NCBI RefSeq assembly: GCF_043641665.1 | Contig: NC_092193.1 | Location: 19,556,946-19,620,945, forward strand | DNA length: 64,000 nt | Reading direction: 5' to 3' | Origin: Enoplosus armatus | Taxonomy: Eukaryota > Chordata > Actinopteri > Centrarchiformes > Enoplosidae | Part shown: piece by piece, positions 57,484-64,000 of the stretch | How positions within the stretch are numbered: position 1 is the first letter of the stretch | Layout of the letters: every line of letters starts with the position of its first letter | The notes under the pieces: generated by a model | The model's database searches: none | What the model was told of the DNA's origin: nothing | Seen by the model: the letters and a program-made list of their open reading frames with translations, nothing else | Program-made: the position numbers and the translations under genes

Positions 57484-60202
57484 ATCGTCTCCCTCCTCCT
57501 CTCTTAGGTTCGCCTTTGACAACCTCTGCGTCTTCATCAGCATCTTTCTCTCACACTGCCACTTATCTGTCTCACCTCGACTCTTATCACCCCCCCTCCT
57601 CTTTACACACACAGTGGAAACACCCTTCCCCCCATTCTTCAGCGGTAACATTTACCAGAATAGACAGTGTTACAGGTAGATCTGCAGCTTGTTCGGACCA
57701 CTTGGACTATTTTAAAGTGCTGTACACAACAGTGCCAAATGTGTAGACTTACATGTCTCTTTGTCGTCTGTCTCAATTTGATTCTAGTACAGTATGTTTC
57801 TCACCACGGCGCCCCCCCTCCGGCGTGGAAGCACACCCCTGCCTGTCAAGCACCAGCTGCGGAGGGAAGAGGCCGTATCGGAGGACTGCGATTGGATCCC
57901 GGGCTTGGAGGAGCCTGCCACGTTGCCCATCAGTGACACAGCGGTGCCTCGGGATGAGTCCTTCAGCCAATCGGCTGCCGCCCAGTCGGCTTACCACAGC
58001 CACGGCGGGGCATTGAGGATAGTGCTAATGGGACAGAATGGCGTTGGCAAGTCGTCGCTAGCCTTATCTCTGGCCGGGCAGTCGGACAGATCCCTCTCTA
58101 TAGACTCTGAGACACAAGCATGTGGTAAAGACTTGGACAGGGATTGGTGGAGTGTGTTTTTGCGCGCATGTGCACGTGTGTTTTGACTAAGAAACCTTTT
58201 TAAAACAGCCTAGTTAGTGTGGAATTAAAACCTTCAATTCCTTGCAGAGAGTTAGATGAGAAGATTGATACTCTCATTTGTAGCTGGGGGAAACAGCTAG
58301 CTCTGCTAGTTGTTTTCCAGTCTTTATGCTAAGCTAAGCTCACTGGCTGCTATCTCGACAAGAAAGCAAATAACGGCATATTCCCCTGTAAAGCTGCTAA
58401 AATCAGCCTTGTGCTCCTTTCCCCTCTGCTTTGGCCTCTGCGGGTCAGTAGGTCTGTCTCTGGCCCCCAACCGTCCTAACAGCTAATCGATAAGTCAGTG
58501 TCACTAAGAGGCGACTGCTTCCCCTCATGCGTTGGGCCCCGACTCACGCCATACAGTATTCATTACGGCCCATGTAGTACACTTGGATTCATGCATCATA
58601 AATGGACAGAAAAAGCACTTTCATCCAAGGAGCTTTTACATGTTTCCAAGATGGCGCTCTCGTCCTCATCTGGAATTTTAGCAAAGTGCTAAATTATTCA
58701 ATGAGCTACATGTCCAAATTGCAAAGTGTAAAAGAAAAAACTCCAATCAACACCTATTTAATTAACACGCTCTTTTGATAGTTTTGAACAGATGCTCCAG
58801 CACCATATTAGCTCAGTGAGAGGGATAACACCTCACCAATCAATACGTCCTCACCGGGTAGTTACCAGCAAACGGCAGCACAGATTAATACCAGGAGGTT
58901 TGGTGTGCTCGTACCTTAAGATAGACATGTCACTCATCATTGTGGGTTTTCTCGACCTGTTTCAAGCTGTTTTGGGTTAATGTGTATTTTAAAAGCTACC
59001 ATGCAATTGTAGGTAGTGTATTTTCTGGGGCTGTATTGATAGTCAGTTCACAGTTTGGTGCAATACAGGGTTTGTGGTCAACAACTGTCTTAAAGTTCCA
59101 CCTTTTTTACTTTATAATATAATATAGATATTCTTTTTCATTTTTTAATGTAAAATGCAGCTTTTTGAAGCATTCTCTAAATGATAGTCTGCTGGTATTC
59201 TATGCTTTTTAGTTCTGTCAACAAATCCCATGAAAAGAGCACAGCCAACACAGAATTGATCATATTAGCAAGTATTGTCTGTGTAGTCAAAATCCTGATA
59301 TATCTTATTCCTCTGTGTCATAGAGCTTCTTTATTGTCCAAAAATGATCAAAAACATGTCACTGAGCTACACCGTTGCACGAGGATACATTTTATTTTAA
59401 GTCAATCCCACATACACTGTCCTGCTGCCTTAAAAACGTGATATTGCAGCAAAGGTATATTAATCCGCTGCTGGAAATAGTCCGCCACAAATACACTATT
59501 TACACCCATTTGAGTAACCTTCGCTTAAAACTACAGCCCAGCTGATTTAGGAAATGAAAGAGTCTTTTTGAATAATAAAAATATTTATTTGCACCCCCCC
59601 TTTTTTTTTTTCAAGATTTACATCTCTGCAGGAACAAACAGACTTTGAGCTGGCCCTGATAGGGTAGCGAAGTCGAAAAGTATTAGGAAATGGGCTAAAA
59701 CATTGTTGGTTTCGATTTTCTCTCTGTGGGATTTGTTTATAATAAAAAATAAGGAAATATCACCATTCTTATCCTTTAAATTGACTATAAAAATATATAA
59801 ATAAGAAAGGAGCAAATGGCTGAAATTAGTTGCAGTAACATTTTCCAAAAATGTCAGTTGGCCACATAACCCAATTTAAACACAGTCACTGGTTTCTGGA
59901 GTAGGTCAAGAACATTTCGAAGACCTAGATTAACTTATCGACATGTTCAGGCAGCAGACCTCTGATATGTCACTTTAGTTAATGTTGCAATCCACATTGC
60001 GTACAGTCACGTTTTTTGTATTGCAATATATAGTGCCCCTAGTATTTCATGGCTGTGTCATCATACAGTGTGTGCTGTGGAGTTTTCCGTTACACTCTGT
60101 GTGACATGGGTGTTGTGTTTGCTTGCAGGTGAGGGCTACGAGTGCTCAGTGACGGTCGACGACGAGGACAGCAAAGTCATCATTTACGACAACTGGAAGC
60201 AG
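55136..60202 (+). CDS. rem2: RGK-family GTPase, rem2-like (first three coding exons; 3' part beyond window)
   Basis: RGK proteins (Rad, Rem, Rem2, Gem) are membrane-associated Ras-like proteins that inhibit high-voltage-activated calcium channels through the beta subunit. Exons: 55136-55147 (MADQ, inferred), 57788-58124 and 60129-60202, giving 141 residues. The N-terminus has RRGSTPLPVKHQLRREEAV, close to the REM2 pattern RRGS-x-P-x-P-x-KHQLRR-x-x-AV, which RRAD lacks. The P-loop is GQNGVGKS (residues 86-93). The switch region ends VIIYDNWKQ where most RGK proteins have YD-x-WEQ in place of the usual DxxG. Switch-to-C-terminal exons (NKSD motif, calmodulin-binding tail) were not found up to 64000. 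Family assignment is secure; rem2 is favoured over rrad, rem1 and gem. Confidence 0.87.
55217..55272. repeat. (CA)n microsatellite, two blocks
   Basis: Two CA runs separated by 'ccaggtagact', just inside rem2 intron 1. Confidence 0.93.
56040..56071. repeat. (TG)16 microsatellite
   Basis: Near-perfect TG repeat in rem2 intron 1. Confidence 0.93.
56155..56583. repeat. degenerate ACTATACTAC tandem repeat, ~430 bp
   Basis: Made almost entirely of variants of 'actatactac' and 'acattacact' (for example 'ctatactatgctatactac'). It looks like an old, diverged short-unit satellite. Confidence 0.85.
56780..56829 (-). mobile_element. hAT-like terminal fragment
   Basis: 'aaaaagtttgagagccactg' read in reverse is CAGTGGCTCTCAAACTTTTT, a terminus typical of Charlie-like hAT repeats. 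The other end was not found. Confidence 0.4.
57085..57122. repeat. (CA)n microsatellite
   Basis: CA repeat in rem2 intron 1. Confidence 0.93.
57436..57482. repeat. C13(AC)17 compound microsatellite
   Basis: A run of C followed by AC repeat, set in pyrimidine-rich DNA about 300 nt before the rem2 exon at 57788. Confidence 0.93.
57788..58124 (+). CDS. rem2: rem2 exon 2 (N-terminal extension and P-loop)
   Basis: Acceptor gattctag; from there the frame reads Tyr-Ser-Met-Phe and is open to donor tgtg|gtaaag. It encodes the RRGS/KHQLRR region and the P-loop GQNGVGKSSLALSL. Ends in phase 1. Confidence 0.9.
58240..58395. repeat. AGCTTAGC foldback repeat, internally deleted copy
   Basis: 'gagttagatgagaagattga', 'gggaaacagctagctctgct' and 'cagtctttatgctaagctaa' occur in the same order as in 50970-51340 but within only about 150 nt. 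Confidence 0.6.
59185..59570 (+). repeat. 'TCAACAAATYYCATRRAAA' dispersed repeat, copy 2
   Basis: It parallels 47720-48060 in the GPCR intron: 'tgtcaacaaatcccatgaaa', 'gaattgatcatattagcaag', 'attaatccgctgctggaaat'. Confidence 0.55.
60129..60202 (+). CDS. rem2: rem2 exon 3 (switch region)
   Basis: It encodes (G)EGYECSVTVDDEDSKVIIYDN-WKQ. Acceptor gcttgcag, donor cag|gtgagt. It aligns with human REM2 TYERRIMVDKEEVTLVVYDIWEQ and ends at the same place as that exon's WEQ. Confidence 0.9.
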
Positions 60203-61852
60203 GTGAGTTACTGACTCTCGGCTGTCGCACCGTCACTCAGTCTTATTGAACTTGTACGGTTTCGACCGACTCCCTGTCTTGTTGTGCTCTGGTGACCTCT
60301 CGCTTTCCAAGTCACCTTTAACTTCTTCTGGTTTTGACATTCTTTGCCTGTACTTCAGAAATGGGAAAAGCAATTTGTTCAATTTCTGTGATGGTCAAAT
60401 TATTTGTGTGTATTCAAGTGTAAAGAGTGTGTTCATACTTTTTGCTTTTACGTGTGTGTGCTACGCTGTGCAGGGAAGCCGGCGGGAGCAGCTGTGCTCA
60501 TTGTACTCGAGCTTTTTGGAGTTCTCTCTTTCAGAAAAGCGGAAATCGCTCTCTCGTTAACCTTACATCAAATCCGCAGTTAACAAGAACATTTTGGCGA
60601 GGGCTAAAATTGCTGCGGCTACACATCATCAACCTTTTGAGCTGAACGACGTGAATGAGTTGATACGACCCTGTGTCGATGATTTTTGAGCAGGAAAAAC
60701 TTGGGCTGCGGCGGAGAGCGATAGCAGCTTGTCAAAAAGCTCCTCGTGACACTGCGGACATTATGCAAAATCAAAAAGCGTGCAGTCATTAATGCCTATT
60801 AATAACGCGATGGAACGGGAGAGCACTCTAATTAGTGTGTAGGGTGGATCATCCCTGATGCATCTTCTTCCTGATGTCCACTTGGCCTTCAGGGGCTCTC
60901 CCCTTAAGGTTAAATTATTCACACGCTTCTGCATTTGGCTCTGGGGAACTCCACTGACAGCGAGCTAATTTCTTCACTTCCTCACTTTTTTTTCTGTGAG
61001 CGCTCCCCTCCCTTTTCTCACCCCCAATTCTGTTTCCCTTCCTTCCTGCAGCTGTCATCGTCCCCAAATCTCCCCGTCCATTCAGTCTCTCCACTGGCCC
61101 TTTTCTGCCATGCTTAAATCTCGCTGAGAGTTAATTACATTTGTTATTCTGTGCGTGTTAATACAAGGCAGGGCATTAAGGCTGAAGCAACAGACGCAGG
61201 CCAGCGGGAAGCTTGGAATAACTCCAGGGCCGTCAGCAGTGGGGGGAGGCCGAGAGGACTGGACAGCATCCCAAAGTCATCTGCCAATTCATGCTCATGT
61301 TTTTGTGCTTTTTTTTCTGGTACTGCCCATAGATAAAAAAAAAACATATAAATTCACATACAGACACAAAATTACACTGACTCAGAGTCAGGTGTGGAGA
61401 CAGATGTTGTCCAGCTACCGAACACGTGTTGTGGCCTTGAACTGGCACAGCGTTTACCGCCGGCCCCAGGAGGCAGGGCTTCTGGCCTTGTAGCGAGCTG
61501 CAAGTGCAAGTCTCCATGGGGCACCCCAACCTACACCCAAGTTACCATAGCAACGTGCCAAGTCACACACACATGCGCGCTCGTGTACGCACACACAGGG
61601 CTGACTTCATCACTCACTCGCGCATAAGATCATGCGAGAACAGTCCAGCATCCGACGCTGTTTGACTGTGGGGCTTCATCCGCTCTCTGGCCGGCCCGAT
61701 CAGCGCCTCATTATTCCCCTGCAATGCAAACTGACAAAAAAAAGATGGAAAACTGTTACATTCACATTCAGCGATTGTTCCTTCGAGTGCTGTCTTGGCT
61801 TGACTCACAGCCGATTGACACATGAAGGTCTAGCTCTAATTTTCCCGGTTGT

Positions 61853-61872
61853 GGGGGGGGGGGGGGGGGGGG
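61853..61872. repeat. homopolymer G20
   Basis: Uninterrupted G run in rem2 intron 3. Confidence 0.93.
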
Positions 61873-63683
61873 TTCACAAGAAACGGCAGGTAGAGCTTAC
61901 TGTGAGTGCAGAAACACGTACATATACTGTGTATAGACTCTGCTGACAGACGCGCGCGCGTACGTGCACATCGGCATGGTCGATTGTGTAAAAAGACACC
62001 AGCGTGCACATGCACAGAAGGCTGAGAGTCTGCTCAGCCAGACGCTGGGACGTTGTGAGTGTTGTTGATGTCACGGGGGGTTGGACGGTTTAAATAAAGC
62101 ATCCATGTTCCCCAAAATAGAAACACTGGCACACTTGGCCTTGACCTAGCCGGCCCATGTTGTCCTTTAGACTGACATTGGTTGTGTAATATATCTCTTA
62201 AACAGCCAACTGGGTTCTGTATGTAGGGAACCAAGCGGGAGATTGAGGTCACTGAGGACCAGAGGGCCCTGTCACCCTTTTCTCTAATGTGTGTTTGTCT
62301 GTCTGTGGGTCCGTGCGTGTGTGTGAATTTATTCCGAGCTCAGAGTTCCCATTATTATTTGATAGCTTGAAATTAAAATATTTATTAAAGACAACCAAAA
62401 GGTGCAGCCTGAGGCCTGGAAGAATGTAGGCCAGTGATGTATATGTGTGTATTTATCAGCGTGCAGTGGGGAGAATTCGCCGCTGCCCCGGAGGACGGCA
62501 TTGTTTATTATGTTAAAGCAAATTAGAGAAAAGGCCCAGAATGTAATTTGGAAGAAGGTAATTGCTGCTTGACCACATTCTTTTGCGCGATTAGGGTTAG
62601 GGAAGAAAAACATCATTCCGCCATCCAGTTCTTGGAACCGAGAAAGATTTTGCCATTGTGTCCAGGGAGTTCCTTCCCTGGACATTTTTCTCCTTCCTGT
62701 TTTGCAGTAAGAGAGTCGTTCTGGACAATTTACAGTTTATCATTTCTTTCCCTAAACCACATAAGCTATTATACCTCAACCGTTTGTTTGTTTTAGTCTC
62801 TGCTGGGAGTCACTACTGAATTTGTGGAATACTCTGTGTGAACCAAAATCAAATCTTTGAACCAGAGAAACAGAAAAGCTAAAGTTGAAATGTCAACTGC
62901 TGCGTTGTATTTATGGGATAAATATATACCATAATAATCTTCAATTTTAAATCAGGTTTTCTTGATCAGGTGGATACTGAATACAGAAAACTCTCATTTC
63001 TTGAAATAATTAAACAAGGTAAGAAATGACGTAACTTAGCTGTCATTTTCAACTGTCAGTGACATTAATTTTGATAATAAATGTTTGGATGAGCTGTGCA
63101 ACTGACATTCGTAGGTTAGCTTGCTGGCTGGCTAGCATGCTAGCCGCTGGCAAAAATGAGCTTTTCATGAAGTTCGAACAAGCCAATAAACGTCTCTCAA
63201 CTTAATTGTTATCTGTAACAGTGTCACTCACAATGGCTTCAATATAATCATTGCACTGTTTCGAGCGCGAGCCTGACTGATCCTCCTGTGTGCATTTCAA
63301 AGCACTGAATGGCGGTTGGAACCATATAGAACCAAGTTAGAGAAATACTTTGGAGGTAGAAGCTTTTATTTTTTCAAATGATTTAGCCATGAATGCATAG
63401 AGCTAAAAACCTACAAAAAATGTCAATAACTTGTCAAAGAATAGTGCCATGTGAATAACTCGTTTAATTATAAGGTCATGAAATGTCTTTAGTAATAATG
63501 CAATACTTGTGTCCTGGAGGCAAATCCTTGTTTATCCTCCCTCCATAGGGAGGTCGGAGGTCAACCGCAGAACAGCATCCCTGAAACCGGTAGGGATTCG
63601 GGGATTTTCTAATGGGCACTTCAGCGGGGTAGAGGCTCCACATGCCGTCATATTAAAGCTTGAATCTGGGTCATGCAGGGACA

Positions 63684-63705
63684 TGTGTGTGTGTGTGTGT
63701 GTGTG
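63684..63705. repeat. (TG)11 microsatellite
   Basis: TG repeat in rem2 intron 3. Confidence 0.92.
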
Positions 63706-64000
63706 AGGTGGTTGGTGGGCATGGCGTGCAGTTGTCTTCATGGTGCACTGTGTCTGTGCTGTGATGTCGGCTGCATTCTGTGATGATGTGGTTGTTGGTG
63801 CTCGGCTTACGCGGTGCTTCCGTGTGTGCATTGTGTGTGGCGTAGCCAGTGCGGGCCAGATGGCCTCTGTAATATCTTTCCTTCGGGAAGCGTTGTCTCT
63901 GTGCAGCAGAAAGTAAGTGAGAGAAAAAGAGCAAACCCACTAACTCAGCATTCCGTCTGCACTAAGCTTCGTCATCCTATTATCAGATTTTGACTTAGCT

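Larger units (their letters stand above)
55148..57787 (+). other. rem2 intron 1 (2.6 kb)
   Basis: It holds CA tracts (55217-55272), a TG tract (56040-56071), a degenerate ACTATACT repeat, CA tracts near 57085 and 57449, and a homeodomain-like TAAT-rich patch at about 55960-56030. No exon recognised. Confidence 0.5.
58125..60128 (+). other. rem2 intron 2 (2 kb)
   Basis: It contains a short foldback-repeat copy and a second dispersed repeat. 59575-60120 is AT-rich with no recognised feature. Confidence 0.5.
60203..64000 (+). other. rem2 intron 3, partial (3.8 kb to window edge)
   Basis: No further RGK motif (such as the NKSD or ETSA regions) was found. It holds a G20 run at 61853-61872 and a TG repeat at 63684-63705. 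60640-60860 and 62320-62640 look unusually non-repetitive and TAAT/ATTA-rich. Confidence 0.5.

Noticed and set aside
63851..63919. Possible exon ending in aaa|gtaagt near the right edge
   Set aside because: A good donor is present and one frame is open, but the translation resembles no RGK segment and the phase does not yield the expected residues after WKQ.

Overview
This is a vertebrate nuclear window, almost certainly from a teleost fish and probably a percomorph. The genes are split by GT-AG introns that hold many CA/TG microsatellites. The dispersed repeats are of types I associate with fish genomes (AGCTTAGC foldback elements, 'GTGATCCCCTG' repeats, hAT-type non-autonomous elements). 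No prokaryotic, organellar, rRNA, tRNA or CRISPR feature was seen.

Three protein-coding genes lie on the + strand. (1) Positions 2135-37625 carry the 3' three-quarters of a CARMIL-family actin regulator, best matched to carmil3 (LRRC16B). I placed 26 exons; their lengths sum to 3060 nt, all phases agree, and they encode 1019 residues plus a stop. They cover the second half of the leucine-rich repeats, the helical domain, the capping-protein interaction segment, the CARMIL-specific segment, a basic membrane-binding segment and the proline-rich tail. The 5' part, including the PH-like domain, lies left of the window. (2) Positions 47298-49697 carry a two-exon class A GPCR of 376 residues, nearest to the GPR151/galanin-receptor group, with an atypical Leu-Arg-Tyr at the end of TM3. 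(3) From about 54.8 kb to the right edge lies the 5' half of an RGK-family small GTPase, best matched to rem2: a proposed short first coding exon (MADQ), the P-loop exon and the switch exon. Later exons lie beyond the window.

The rest is intronic or intergenic. Intron 25 of carmil3 (34906-37618) is nearly all transposon: a hAT-type element with an intact 8-bp target duplication, followed by two head-to-tail copies of another repeat. The 38.4-47.3 kb and 49.7-54.6 kb intervals show repeats and low-complexity DNA but no convincing gene. The region around rem2 exon 1 is GC- and CpG-rich, with a TATA-like box and an upstream ORF.

CARMIL proteins regulate actin capping protein, and CARMIL3 and REM2 are known as brain-enriched genes. 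In human, CARMIL3 and REM2 are both on 14q11-q12, and the paralogues CARMIL2 and RRAD are both on 16q22, so the linkage here looks like ancient synteny. The most unusual DNA-level signals are the TG-repeat 3' splice sites in carmil3 and a frame-preserving 69-nt exon lying between (TG)70 and a complementary (AC)8 tract.
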